Origin: Micropterix aruncella
Lineage: Eukaryota > Arthropoda > Insecta > Lepidoptera > Micropterigidae
Length of the DNA stretch: 64,000 bases
Reading direction: 5' to 3'
Assembly: GCA_944548615.1 (NCBI GenBank)
Contig: OX155980.1
Coordinates: forward strand, 44,056,948-44,120,947
Shown here in pieces: positions 11,112 through 23,215 of this stretch. Each line of letters starts with the position of its first letter. Positions within the stretch are counted from its first letter, which is position 1. The position numbers were made by a program, and so were the translations under genes. The notes under the pieces are model-generated. The model was not told where the DNA came from, made no database searches, and saw only the letters and a list, made by a program, of their open reading frames with translations.

Positions 11112-11699
11112 AGTACGTGTGGCACTCGGGGACTGCCGCGGTAAAGCTATTGCATAGCATTTTTAACAACTTATGCAATTATAATTATTTATTTTATTTT
11201 TTCTGATATCAGATAACTGCGCTCTATCGGAAAACGTTGAAATTATTCCGAATCATTTGCGGCTGCGAAAACAAATGATTCGGAATAATTTAAACGTCTT
11301 CCGATAGAGCGCCGCGCACGAAATTTTTAATCGATAAAGCAAAAAAACCGGATTATTCGAAAAAAATCGTAGATAAAAAGGTAGATAATTAAATTATCTT
11401 TAAAATGGTGCAGGTTTCATAATAATACGCCAGATAGTATTTGCGTAGTAGTCGTTTTTGTGTTCGGTTAGACCTAATTTCACAAATTAAAAACACTATG
11501 TAATATAAACAAAATCTAAAATATTTAAAGCTAAGAATATTAGGAAAATGTTCTTGTTTAACATATATTTTTTTCGAATCGTAAGCAGTACTCGTTTAGA
11601 CGTAATTATCAGTTTAAAATAATTAATTTTCGTTAAGAAATTTTATTCATTCGGTCGCCGCGCTGGCCTAGGCCCGCGATAGAAGCTATGCAATAGCTT
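11112..11699 (+). repeat. RepD copy 1 with long hairpin
   Basis: This is one of two inverted copies; the other is 34,594-35,190 in reverse orientation. Subterminal inverted motifs AAGCTATTGCATAGC (about 11,145) and GCTATGCAATAGCTT (about 11,683) bracket the unit. Inside, 11,219-11,312 is a near-perfect inverted repeat with about 40-bp arms starting GCGCTCTATCGGAA. The two copies align almost end to end with scattered changes. The structure suits a non-autonomous DNA element (MITE) or a Helitron-like cargo; no target duplication was found. Confidence 0.8.
11219..11312. repeat. Hairpin inside RepD copy 1
   Basis: The left arm begins GCGCTCTATCGGAA and includes ATTATTCCGAATCATTTG. The right arm returns as CAAATGATTCGGAATAAT and ends TTCCGATAGAGCGC. 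The loop is about 11 nt. The matching hairpin in copy 2 (34,991-35,084) retains the arms with a few substitutions. Confidence 0.85.
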
Positions 11700-12461
11700 A
11701 AAAACGAAACTCACAAAGCGTTCGTGAAACGTATAATTCTCACGATTCTAAATACAGAAAAGTGTCTAGTATATAAAAAAAGTCTGGTATTTTGTAAACT
11801 AGTATTGTTATTAAGAAATTGAATGATAAAAAACCAACGCTTTTTTACTTACTTTTTGAATAATAACCCATAGGTAGGAAGCTTAATATTGGTGGCAATT
11901 ATGACGCCACTTTGTTCTTGGGATTTTAAAATATAACAAATTTTTCGTACATAGTTAAAGAGAGTGACACGAGAAGAATAATGGTTGTGGAATCCCCCCT
12001 GCCAAGCCGTAAAGTATTCCGAGAGCTCGCCCTGTCAACGTCCCACGAGCACACAAAATCCCAGATCAAATAATAATTCGCACTCTTTTTTTCACGACTA
12101 GGGATGTGACACAAGGGCGATTGTGGATGAGATCGGCTTATGGATAACCCGGTCTGATGAATTTATTTGTGCTACTACCTTAAATTATGTCTCGCAACGC
12201 ATGACAGTGTAAGGAAAGAGAGTAAGTCTACGAATATATACGTAGACGTATTAATATTTATATTCTTATTTTATTGCCTAAATATCAACTCTCATTTAAA
12301 TTAGGTAATTAAATTTGATCATATAACGAATTTATTTACACTCAATAGAAAACTTTCTTTTTGGTTTTATATACTAAATAGCTACAGCTAAAGTAATTGT
12401 ATGTGAAACAATAAATTAATACTTATATTGATCAACGCTACCAGACTGACTTTGCGTCGTA
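11700..12461. other. AT-rich intergenic DNA
   Basis: No coding region or repeat boundary was recognised. It lies between RepD copy 1 and a LINE RT fragment. Confidence 0.4.
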
Positions 12462-12700
12462 TATACATGCTTGGGTAAGGCTTTCGATGAGGTAAACCAT
12501 CCTACTCTAATTTCAAATCTACTTAAGATAGGTACACATATGTGTCTATTAAAGTGGTTCAAATACTACATTAGTAAAAATACCCAAATCGTAGCGGCAG
12601 CGGATTTCAAGTCAAATATAATAGAGTGTCGGTAACGTCTGTTGTTCCGCGAGGTCGTCTTCTTGGCCCTTGCATACAATCTACATTAATGGCACCGAGC
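12462..12700 (+). mobile_element. LINE reverse transcriptase fragment
   Basis: In shifting plus-strand frames the RT landmarks appear in order: GKAFDEVNHPTLISNLLKIG (the KAFD box), LLKWFKYYISKNTQIV, a degraded PQG block (GTTCCGCGAGGTCG), then a remnant of the ILGP/IN block (GGCCCTTGC ... ATTAATGG). This order and spacing are those of Jockey/CR1-type RT domains 3-5. Stops and frameshifts show it is dead. No flanking LINE tail was found. Confidence 0.7.
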
Positions 12701-12842
12701 AATAATTAAAGTATTAAACACTCCTTACGTTTGCATGTAATCTAAAAGCCTTTATTTGTATTAGCTCGAAGCATAATTATTTAAATTTTCAAGAAGACCT
12801 TCACCGCTTCTGTATTTATTGAGAATTGAGTCACCTACAGTT

Positions 12843-13783
12843 GGGGATGTGACAAGTGGGCGCTGCCAACTGGGTGCGGCCGACTGGGCGCTGCTAACTG
12901 GGCGCCGCCGACTGGGCGCTACGCCAACTGGGCGAAGAGATAACTGGGCGCGAGCCAAGTGGGCGCGGGACAGGTGGGCGCCAAAATTATATTATGCAAT
13001 ATATTTATTTATTGTGACTGACGAGAAATATTTTGATTGCTACATTATATAAAAAATAACTAAGGGTGAAACATTACCTTCGTAGCTATTCTCTGATACA
13101 CCCGTTTCAGAGCTAGCGTTTACATGGGATTTAGCATTTACATAATAAATACTTAATAAATTTAGTGCAAAATATCAAAAAATATATAGAAAGTATTCTA
13201 TATGCTACGAAAGCTTTTAAATATATTTACTCAAATAATTTACTCAAATAATATTATATCAACAGAACATCAACTATTTCCAGTCTTGTAACTTATTTGA
13301 GTAAATGTATTTAAATGATTTCATAGTATTTAGAATACTTTTATTTATATATTAGGAAAGTATTTAAAATACTAGTAATGATAATAGAAATATATACATA
13401 ACCATAAATATAAAGCTGTGCATTTTATGATATTTTTTGATATTTTGCACTAAATTTATTAAGTATTTATTATGTTGGTAAATGTTAAATCCTATGTATA
13501 CGCTAGATCTGAAACGGGTGTATCACAGTATAGCTACGAAGTTAATGTTTCACCATTAGTTAATTTTTATATAATGTAGCAATAAAAATATTTCTCGTCA
13601 GTCACAATCAAAAATATGTAAATATATTGCATAATATAATTTTGGCGCCCACCTGTCCCACGCCCACTTGGCTTGCACCCAGTTGTCCCTGCGCCCAGTT
13701 GGCGTAGCGCCCAGTCGGCTGCACCCAGTTAGCAGCGCCCAATCGGCCGCGCCCAGTTTGCAGCGCCCACTTGTCCTAGACCG
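12843..13783. mobile_element. Foldback element with about 450-bp inverted arms
   Basis: The arms, about 12,843-13,255 and 13,290-13,783, are inverted copies almost to the centre. Each outer arm contains nine imperfect copies of a TGGGCGC-centred motif of roughly 10-17 bp period (12,852-12,984 and 13,642-13,774). An AT-rich inner arm includes TATATTATGCAATATATTTA and GAAACGGGTGTATCA-type sequence. An 8-bp direct repeat, CTACAGTT, lies at 12,835-12,842 and 13,784-13,791 and is a candidate target-site duplication. No transposase is encoded. Tandem repeats inside long inverted arms resemble Foldback elements. Eight-base duplications are also produced by hAT enzymes, which may mobilise it. Confidence 0.85.
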
Positions 13784-14599
13784 CTACAGTTTACCGTTGA
13801 CAAATATCTCTTGATACAATCTAAATTATTTTCCAATTTATAACACCTACTATTGGGTTCTTTCTATTTGCCGTTTTTCCTACTGGGAAATATGAAGTTG
13901 GTTCACTTGGGTTTGAGTTGGAATTTCAAATTTAAATAAGTTTTATTTCACAGCCATGTCATTCCATTTTAAATTCAGCTGTTTATTTGTATTTCAGTCA
14001 CATGTTTTTGTTCATATATTATCGTTTATTCAACCATGGAAAAGTTTAAAATTGAATTGTTTTCAAATATTAGAATCCTGTGACGGTATTTTCTATTATA
14101 GCTTCTTCTGGTCTGGCTCTACTATTACCGAAAATGTATACTGATTAGACTTGCAAAAAAATGACGGAGATCCTCGTTATTAAATAACCGAGCCTGCTCA
14201 ATCGCTCATCGCCTTTACTTCTGTCCCTGTAGTGGAGTCCGGTAAAACTCAATACTGATTTATCTCACAAACAGAATCGTTTGAAGAAAAACTTGGGTAG
14301 ATATCAAGATAGATTTTAGATCCCTTTTCCCATAATGGCCATCACCGTTTTTATTTTGTGTATATTTCTGCTCCTGTGACAGTGATAATCCTCATTTATG
14401 TGTCCAAATATACGGTTTAAAGGGCAAGGAATCGATTAACACGATTTTTACGTGGCCTGACTGTTATTTATTAACCTTCCGTGCGCCTGGTGGGGTCTAA
14501 CATACTCCAGCGAAGCAATATCTGTAGCATTTTTTTACCTAATTGTATTTTTGTATGAAGTAGAATGGACTTTACAATCACTAGAAGTTTTATACATAG
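13784..14599. other. Intergenic DNA
   Basis: No gene is supported. A 62-codon open frame at 13,956-14,144 is hydrophobic and low in distinctive residues; I regard it as chance. Confidence 0.4.
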
Positions 14600-15760
14600 A
14601 ATTTAAGCAATTTAACAGTGATTATGCTATAGTCCGAAATGTTTAGGTACTACCAAACAATTCTTAATTTTGAAAACTTTTTGAGGTGTCTTATAGCAGC
14701 TCACAGAAATGGCGATTGGGATAGTTACCTTCAGAAAGTTCTACCTGTATTCCGTGAATTTGACGGTATAAACTATTTATAGGAAAACATTATTTCAACC
14801 TGTAAATCCAAAGACAACACTAGCTTCTTTAACATTATTATTTCTGCAGCTGATTTAAGTATTCTCATCGCTAAAGCAAGAGGAGAAATTTTGACATATT
14901 TTGTTGTTTAATAGTAAAGTCTACACCAGTAACCCTGTAAATCATGTACTATTGACTGAACTAGACATTGACGTCTCTCGAGAAGAAACTCGATCAGACG
15001 CAATACTGTTTTCAACAGCGTGATGTTATGGATACTGCTGTCATAGTTAGTTTTATGTCACAAATTCGACAACTCAGAAGGAAGAATACGCTAACTTCTA
15101 AAAATATATTTGATGGAAATTATTTAAACGAGTAGACTTTGTATTTGACAGATACATTGAGTAGTCACTTAAGGAAGGTGAAAGAGAAAGACGGAGAAAT
15201 GCTGATCAAATCGAACTGAAAAAAATCAAACAAGAGACTCTGAATCCTATACAGATAGACATATTTTAATCTCCAGGTAAAACAAAGAGATGCTCCAATC
15301 GGCTGCTGCTACTAGTTTCATTGTTTTGATTTAGACTTTTGTCAAAAATAACAAACTTCACTACAGTGCTAAGTGGAAACACAACAGGAGACAATGTCAG
15401 CAGCGATGCATTAATAGTGGCGAACAACGAAGTACAAACTTGCTCGAATCTTCGAACCTTTGTTGAAAAAGCAGGTAGCCGAATTAAAATCCATCTCTAC
15501 TATGCTGACGGGCATAATATGCGTTATAAGGCTATCAAATGATGCTGATGACGTTGTTATCATCCTTTGTTATATTTGCACTATTCAATAAAGGATTGCA
15601 AGAATTGTGAATAAAAGGAGTGGGTGTTAAAATGCGCTTTGTGCCTCTACACACTTGGAAGGTAACTGGAAACTGCACTTTGACCTGTTGTAATATCATA
15701 GTTAAGATTGTAACCAAACCATCGGCACTAAAAGCATCACCTTATTTTTCTAATATGGGG
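14600..15760 (+). pseudogene. Decayed copy of an arthropod repetitive protein (AAHRNGDW / YYADGHNM family)
   Basis: Plus-strand fragments in several frames give AAHRNGDWDSYLQKVLPVF and REFDGINYL (14,700-14,780), then SADLSILIAKARG-like, a segment around 15,050-15,130 (SFMSQIRQLRRKN), and RIKIHLYYADGHNM (15,480-15,520), then SNDADDVVIILCYICTI-like sequence in a neighbouring frame and a VKMRFVPLHTLGR-like end. I recognise this motif order from multicopy proteins in arthropod genomes. The YADGHNM/DADD part resembles the acidic core of PIN/FEN-like nucleases, but that is inference. Frameshifts and stops are numerous, so it is not functional. Confidence 0.6.
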
Positions 15761-18049
15761 ATTTAATGATATTTAGTGAAATATTTTTATTTTATCTGGT
15801 AGCAGATGAAAATTATTTTTTTTCTTTCCCAGTCAAGTCCGACTTCATTTGAAAGAGCTACTAGGTTATTTAAGAATACCTTGTTATTCGCTATCGTATC
15901 TTCGTGTATCTATTTAAGGGAAATGTTCCACTCTTATGTCTAAAGTTTTTGTACGAAAAATTGTATTTTTTATAAGTATTATGCTTGAAAATTATTACAG
16001 GATAAAGAATGTCTGTGATGTTAAGGTTTTTAAAAGTTAGGAAACCAATATTTAGACAAAAATCACATTGATTACGCGCCAATAGAAAATATTTAATAGA
16101 AAACTAAAAGTGAGTAAATATACCTGAGTCGGAATTTAAAAGTTACCATTAAAAAATATCAACTGAGAAAATGAGAAAGGCTTTGTAAAATTTTCAAACA
16201 ACAAAAATGTAATGGTTGATCAAACTCGAGTATCCTATGTTAGGAAGCTTTTAAATCAGACAGGTATCCATAATCACACGCGTTCAGTGTTAAATGTTAG
16301 TTTGCAACAACATATTTACGAAATGGATCGGTTTTAAATCCAATAAACGTGATGCTATTATTTAATTATTCTACAGAAATTACGATTCTTTACGAATTCT
16401 GTATTGGTTTTATTCAAAGAAAATTTTCTCCTCTGATAAAAAGTATATTTCCACTTCTCTGCTTATATTGGGATGATAAACATCCTCATTCAGCAGAGGT
16501 CATAACATTTTTCGAAAGCTGTTTTTCACATTATAAAAAGCGAAAACTTAAATTTTTAAACAGGACCCAGACCTAAACAAATTAAGTTTTTTTTATTTTT
16601 TATTTGTCACACTGTTTTAAGCCATCGCATTTTTTTTTTAACAACTGACTGTACTGGTAAACTCTCTTAAGTATGTCGTCACCATTATCCAGCACCCGTG
16701 ATACCATTATCCAGCTACTCGTTAAAATCTACACGTTGACTGCACTCAGCTTCGGTCAGGTGTAACTAGGACGATGTGCAGTATCACACGATTAAAATAC
16801 ATAGAGCAAGGTATCGACATAAATATAGATGCGGTTATTGCTTACTTAATGCTTCGTTGGTTGCACACACCGGGTGTATATAAATTGTATATAAATGTGT
16901 AATAATATGTAATAAGGTGTATATAAATTGTGTCGAAACATTGTAATCATTATGCAGTACCTATACTAAGGCATATAATTTAACTATATTTTATTTGGAA
17001 GTGTAATTATAGCTATGTTTAATATAAATTACAAGAAAAAAGAGTTTAGTGACTCTGTAATTTAAATATGAAATCTATACTATATATTTTTTGTTTGTGC
17101 GATTAAAAATCGATCTGTGCTGTTCCCTAATTCCCAGAAAATTATAGGGGATATAAAATATCTCGAATACATAGAGGAAAAATTGCAATCAGCAAAAATA
17201 CTTTTAGGGGAATGACGTACATTTTTTTTAAAATTTATTTTTATTTACATATACATATATACATTCAAATTCATGAGCACAATAGAAAATGAAATGACAA
17301 TTTAGACAATGCCGTCGTATACTTTTAAAGTTATATACACATTATACATCTGTCTGAGTCCAGGTTATATAGCACATGCATTAAACGCAAATGATAATCT
17401 TTCTATTATGCTAAGCAAAGAGCAGCCGAGCCCGCTTTGCTAGGCACCCCTGTGTTAATGCGAGCTCACTTCAGGAGTCACACTATAGTGCCACGGTTGT
17501 GTCAAGGAAAGATCTAAAATATTATATCTATTTAATTTATAATCATTATTATCATTATTGTTATTTTTTTATCTTTTTTTTATTTTGTTATTTTTCTATT
17601 TTTTTAACCGCAGAATAGAATCTACAAGTGCGAATCCCCTCTTTTGCGATATAGATGTGATTGTCGCATCGTATTCATACGAGTTCCGCTCGTTTCACTG
17701 TAAATATTGCTATCCATAATGCAGGCAGGCAGATAGTTTCGTATTGAAAGCAACTGAACTGATTGACTAGTGATTAACGACTTCAGGGGTTCGCAGCAAG
17801 CGGTTTTCTAACAACGTACAACTAACACTTTATAAATAATAAAAGTTATACAGTTACTAAATTAAACTAAAAAGTTAGATACATACTTACATTTTGTAAT
17901 AGCAGCCGTAGAAATAATTATATTAAAAGAAATTAAATAGTATAAATATATAATATAAATGGATATATGACTTAATAGATATTCAAAATTATTAAATTAC
18001 TAGATAGTCAGAGAGTCAAATAAAACATATAAAAAATAAAAAAATAAAA
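15761..18049. other. AT-rich intergenic DNA
   Basis: No convincing gene. A 75-codon frame at 16,349-16,576 has a varied composition (LYWDDKHPHSAEVITFFESC) but no recognised homology and no conserved neighbour. Short TATATAAATTG repeats occur at about 16,875-16,930. The poly-T/AT stretch at 17,225-17,270 could be an old LINE tail. Confidence 0.35.
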
Positions 18050-19400
18050 TGTTTAGGGCACTTCTAATACATTAAAATTCAAGATGGAAAAATAGCGTTT
18101 TAACCCCATCTCTACCCATATTTAGAAGCAAAGTATGGATTTGTTTTTATGAAAATAATGATGCTTTTTACAGATTTAATATAGTTTTCAACTGTATTGT
18201 AGGCTCGAGGAGCCATAAAAAGATAATTCCGATGAGCAAATGTAGTTCTTGTTTTAGGAACAAGGAATTATTCCACAGTTGCTGACCTGGTGTTGTGATA
18301 GGAGCACATGGTCACTTGTTTGCTGACATTTTTATGCAAATGGGTGACGATACTTTTTATGTAAAGCTGTCTAATATTGAGGACGGATGCTTCATTGTAT
18401 AGCGATTCCGAAGGGAATCTCATTGGTCGACGACACATAATTTTTAAAATAAGTTTTTGAGCCACAAGCAGCTTATCGATGTGTGTCAGAGAACTTCCGC
18501 CCCAGGAGTGAATTCCATACATCCATATTGATTGAGCAAGAGCAAAATATACAGTTTTTAGCGATTTACTATCTAAAACTGACCTTAGATCTCTAGAAAC
18601 ATATGCCAACTTTCTGGTTTTATTGGTTATGCTATTAATATGCGTATTCCATCTTAGATGACAGTCTATTTCCACTCCGAGATATTTTATACTTTCAGTG
18701 CGATCAATACAAGGACATTTGCATTTTGTTAATCTTTTAATATAATCGCACTTGTCATTGTGAATTTGTATTCTGAGTCAGGTTTGTTTGAGAAAGTTAT
18801 ACTAAAAGGGACATATTTTGTTTTGAGATATTAAGAGACAGCAAACTATTATCAAGACATAATTTTATATCCATTAATCCTTTCTCAGCCAAAGAGAAAC
18901 AATTAGTCCATGTCCGAACTTCATAGATAATAGCGGTATCATCTGCATATGAAATAATGCTACAGTTGTCTTGGATATCATTAATGTCATTAATATAAAG
19001 AAGAGCAGCGGCCCCAAGATACTACCTTGGGGAACTCCATATAATGAAGGCAATTTAGTGCTATGGACGCTGCTTCGAATACCGACGGATTGCTCACGAT
19101 TGCATAGATAGTCTTTAAACCAACAGATAGCTTTATTCCTTATTCCAATATTCCGAAGACGTTTAATAAGTAATTCATGAGAAACCGTATCGAATGCCTT
19201 GGCCAGGTCGACATACATGGACAAAACGAAACTTGATGACAATTAATTTTATTTCCGAAATCCGTTCTAAATACTTGTAATATGTATGCAAATATTATAC
19301 GTATGGCCATGTGTTTATCCACTATAGACATAATTGTAAAACTCGATGTCATTGTGAAACCCGTTTAAATATTCGTTCAAATAAGTATTGCTAAAGGTGC
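18050..19400 (-). mobile_element. Jockey/CR1-type LINE RT copy, frameshifted
   Basis: The 122-codon piece (19,242-18,874) contains VDLAKAFDTVSHELLIKRL, IGIRNKAICWFKDYL and YGVPQGSILGPLLF, the RT palm and domain-5 signatures. A frameshift follows, then ISYADDTAII with the YADD box at about 18,938-18,950. The 135-codon piece (18,675-18,268) is the post-RT connector: HLRWNTHINSITNKTRKL, WGGSSLTHIDKLLVAQK and the C-terminal HNTRSA block. The 3' side ends in A/T-rich sequence near 18,020-18,060. ORF1 and endonuclease are missing, so this is a 5'-truncated copy. The fragment at 33.9 kb belongs to the same family. Confidence 0.9.
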
Positions 19401-21313
19401 GCCAATAGTTTAGCGATTCATTGCGAGAACACATCGAGCTTGAGTGGTCGCACGCGAAAGTGGTTTCGCACTAGTCCGAGTTTTGAAATCCGTGATTATT
19501 AAATTACATAAAATCCTTATTTAACAGCATTTTTCAAGTATGCTGTAATATTTATTGCTTTAGCGAGTATTTTAATTTGTGAGCGCTTGTTAGGTAAAAT
19601 AAACACAATATTTTCTGGAAATGATAACATCTTTCTTTCCTTCTTTTTCTTGGATTTTGGATATTAAAGATAAAATTACATACCATATAGATAGGTACCA
19701 CAAACATCAGTAAACAAAAGATGCTCAATTTAAGTCCATGCAATAAATACAATTTCACTAAATCCAATGAACAATAAGAAAATGAGGATTGCGAGTGCTT
19801 TTACTAATGATTCATAGAAATAAAATTTCATAAATTTAGTGCAAATCTTGGTATATTTGCAATTGATATAATGCTAGTATTTACTATTGAAAAACTCACT
19901 TATATATAATACATGAGCTTACATGAGCTTCAATAAAATTTGAGATTTGTACTCTGATCAATATTTAAAAAGTAGGTACTAATTTTTATCTCATTTTTAT
20001 AGTATCAGAAAATTTAGTTATAAATGATTATAACTAAATACAAATTATAAACTACAAAACATAAACTTTACCTATACTAGGAAAGCTTTCTAAAATAAAT
20101 AGAATGCAGATAAATAATTAGTATTTTTTTCAGGAATGGAAAAGTATATTGTATTTATGCTTGAAGCAATTCTCAAATATCAGCGGAAAGAGTTATGTGC
20201 TAAATTACACAAAACCTTCATCAATACGTAAAAAAATAATAATATAATCATCTAATTACTATCGCAATGCACCTTTAAAATATATTCTTCATCCAGCATG
20301 TCGATAATTCGTTAAGAATTTTCGCTGCTTCCGCAGTGGCCGTGAGGTACAAGGCATGGAATTGTGTAAATTTACTGCGACTTTGAGATAAGGCGAAGCC
20401 GAGTGCGAATTTCCCTTGACGTTCCCATTTTAATACGTTTAAAACAAGTCTCTGTGTTGTTCCACTCCCACAGAATAATTACGAATACCACCTGAGCCCT
20501 TTCTCCTGTCACGCAATTTACCCAATGTAATTCTGCTCTAAATGACTAACGTAACGTAATAATGTACTTCTTATATACAAAGGTATCTTAAATACCATTT
20601 AATGGATGATAATTCAATAAAAGCACTGAAAAACCTAGTGCGTGGTCGCCATGCATTGAAAAATTGCTTTATGTAATCTTCAAGTTATTTATTTCAAATC
20701 ATTATGAAATATTTCACATTTCAAAATTATATTCAAGTTATTGTTACAATATAATTAGTCAAAATTATTGCGTTAATTCTTTTACACGCTTCCTTAAGGG
20801 TTTTAAATCAGAAGTTATCAATCATAAAATAAGCAATGCGTTTCTTCAATATTATCCTGGACATTATCCGAAGTATGTCCCGGATATTGTCTCAAGTACC
20901 AATGTCATATAGGCCGTTTTATAAACCAAAACATTTAAAAAAAATCATAACTGCGACTACAGGCTAGTCTGTAAAATAATCCTCCTTTTTCATAAGTCTA
21001 TATATTATACAAAAGAAGCTCTAATTTACTTTAAATTTGATGTATATAGCTAATCAAATTTAAAGTACACATTGAAGATGATCAAAATATATGAATGCTA
21101 AATATAAACACTGACAGTTTTTTAATCATGCCTCAATTATTATGTAGGCATTAGTTATTTTATTTCAAGTATATTTTATATAATATAAATTCTAATTATC
21201 TATAATCACATCATATAGTCATAAAATTCTATAATCATATGTAGTAGTAATATTTGTATGAGTACATTAATGGTATTTTAATTAAAATATATAACGCATT
21301 ATGTTATCTTTAA
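19401..21313. other. AT-rich intergenic DNA
   Basis: No gene or repeat signature was recognised. The open frames here (19,552-19,767 minus; 20,664-20,912 plus) are AT-driven, rich in Phe/Ile/Tyr/Asn, with no family pattern. Confidence 0.4.
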
Positions 21314-21576
21314 CCCTTCAGGCCTCGGCCCCTGAGCCGATTGACAATTTGCTAACCCAAAACCATTTAGTAAAAATTAGTAAAAAAAATGTTATTACGA
21401 CACTGTCTCGCCAAAACATTAATTACAGCCAAACCACTGTACCCATAAATAAAATGAAACATATTAACATAATAAAACATAATAAAATCAAACAAATTAA
21501 ATTAAAATAAAATTAAAACGGGGCCGTCACGCTGAATCGTTTTGTGGCCGATATCGGCCAATCGGGGCTTGAGGGG
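21314..21576. mobile_element. piggyBac-type MITE (263 bp)
   Basis: The ends are CCCTTCAGGCCTCGGCCCC on the left and GGGGCTTGAGGGG on the right. These are imperfect inverted repeats beginning CCC, each directly abutting a TTAA (21,310-21,313 and 21,577-21,580). TTAA flanks and CCC termini are hallmarks of piggyBac transposition. The interior is AT-rich without coding capacity, so it would depend on a transposase elsewhere. A palindromic GGCCGATATCGGCC lies near the right end. Confidence 0.8.
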
Positions 21577-22489
21577 TTAAATGGGATAATAACTAGGGCA
21601 TCTCTAAAAGCATTCTCAGGTTTATGATAAATAAGAGCATGCTATGCCTCTGGTTGTCAAGAATTTCATGAGATATACTGAAAAATAACAAGTCGTTTAA
21701 ATGAAACAACCCCTCCCCCTCCACTTCTTTTGCTACTCCTTCTTTCCCCGCCTCCCGATAAAATTCCCTTTCCCTATGCGATGCTCACGAGCGTCCGGGT
21801 CGATTGCTAAAATTGCCAGACAGATGAGTCTACCATTGGAGGGGAGTGATTGAAGGAAAGGTACCAGTGGTGTTATTATATAGGTAAAAATGAAAGTACT
21901 TTCATAATTGATATGTGTGGCGTATGGCTGTGGTGACGTCATTGCCATATAAATAAAATCCTTTATCTCAATAGCTGTCTGACCTATATGTTTTTTTTTT
22001 TTTGAAAGGTACTGATCAAAACTAAAAAGTGCCTTCAGTGAATATTTCGTAAAACTAATATCTTAGTTCAATTCAAAACATATGCCAAAAAATCTGAGAT
22101 ATATTGTTTTTAGTCTGTTTTTAAATTATTTTTTTATAGATTTCTGATGCATATTTATAGAAAATCAATAAATTTTGACGTTTATATACAGATTTGTCAT
22201 CAAAATAAAAAAAAAATCTGTCAAAAGAGAGCTAACTTTCAAGCACTTGTGTGGTCAAAAAATGGTGAACAAAAACCAGGCATCCATATATAGAAGTATA
22301 GACGAGGGAGTGCTTAACAATGTCATGTTCGAGGAACCATGTGCTCCAGAGTCCCTGCTGATATGTGTAAAACAAATTTTCAAAACCTTGCAAATGTTTA
22401 GCAAACAAACTGTCTTGCTAAGAAATGTGTAGTTATAATGGCAACTAATCCGCTTGTGATAATTAGGACCCACCTGACTTGAACAGGAG
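21577..22489. other. Intergenic DNA
   Basis: No supported gene. Open frames at 21,733-21,948 (minus) and 22,175-22,432 (plus) lack recognisable domains. The latter runs close to the LINE fragment at 22.49 kb and might contain more of it, but I see no RT motif. Confidence 0.35.
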
Positions 22490-22985
22490 AATTGGAAAAT
22501 GTCCCTTTTACTAAATTCCTAGGTTTGCAGATCAACCAAAAATTATAATGGTACAATCACAAAGGAGAGCTTAGTAAAAAGCTGTATAGGGCTATTTACG
22601 CAATAAAAAAGATTAGAAATGTTGCGGCTTTGAGGCTGCTAATTTTTTCTAGTTTGCCTATTTCCATTCTTTGATGACATTGGCCCAATGTTCTGGGGAA
22701 TGGCAGCAAATTCGATGAGGATTCTTATCCTTCAGAAAAAGCTTCACCAAGAACTTTGTGTAAGCCGTTTTTCATCGAGTCGGAAATTATGACAATGTGC
22801 TTGTGCTATATATATGAACCAAACTAATATGTTCGATCATATGCATATATTGGAGGTCCCGGCGAATAGCGATTTCCATCACCACAATACCAGAAATAAA
22901 TTTGACCTACATTTTAATTGGCACCGGCTTTGCAAGGTTTCTTTTACTAAAACCTGTGTTAAAATCAGGTCCCAACACATATCAG
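22490..22985 (+). mobile_element. LINE RT C-terminal fragment
   Basis: The plus strand encodes TKFLGLQINQKL, YNHKGELSKKLYRAIYAIKK and IRNVAALRLL, then a broken WNVLGNGSKFDED block in which FWGNGSNS would be expected. After a frame change it reads HHHNTRNKFDLHFNWHRL. These are the connector and C-terminal motifs that follow the RT of Jockey-type LINEs (FLGL..D, W..HI..L, HNTRNK). The catalytic RT is absent. Confidence 0.8.
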
Positions 22986-23215
22986 AAGTGTGTATATGAG
23001 CCCGGATAATATTTTGACGCTATCTACTTTGTTGTAACTCACCACTAGATAGTGCTGCAGCACATCTATTTCTATACCATTTAACCGATCCCAATGACAA
23101 TTGGTATGTATTTGAGTCCAGATATTATTTTTCTCGCTACCCTCTATGTTGTAAGTCACCACTGTGGCTCTGCAGCACATCAATTTTATGCCGTTCAACC
23201 GATGGTCATGGAAAT
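22986..23215 (+). repeat. Tandem duplication, unit about 130 bp
   Basis: Two direct copies share GAG(C/T)CC(G/A)GATA, TATTTTTCTCGCTACC-like, TTGTAA(C/G)TCACCACT, CTGCAGCACATC and CCGTTCAACCGAT motifs. The first is at about 22,995-23,090 and the second at about 23,112-23,208. The GCTGCAG...CGAT words echo the SINE/RTE-tail-like sequence at 26.5 kb. Non-coding. Confidence 0.7.

Noticed and set aside
12761..13052. Arg/Gly/Trp-rich open frames at the foldback arm
   Set aside because: They translate the TGGGCGC repeats and are not conserved in the opposite arm as a frame.
16349..16576. 75-codon open frame with LYWDDKHPHSAEV
   Set aside because: Composition is protein-like but I recognise no family and found no upstream or downstream coding continuation.
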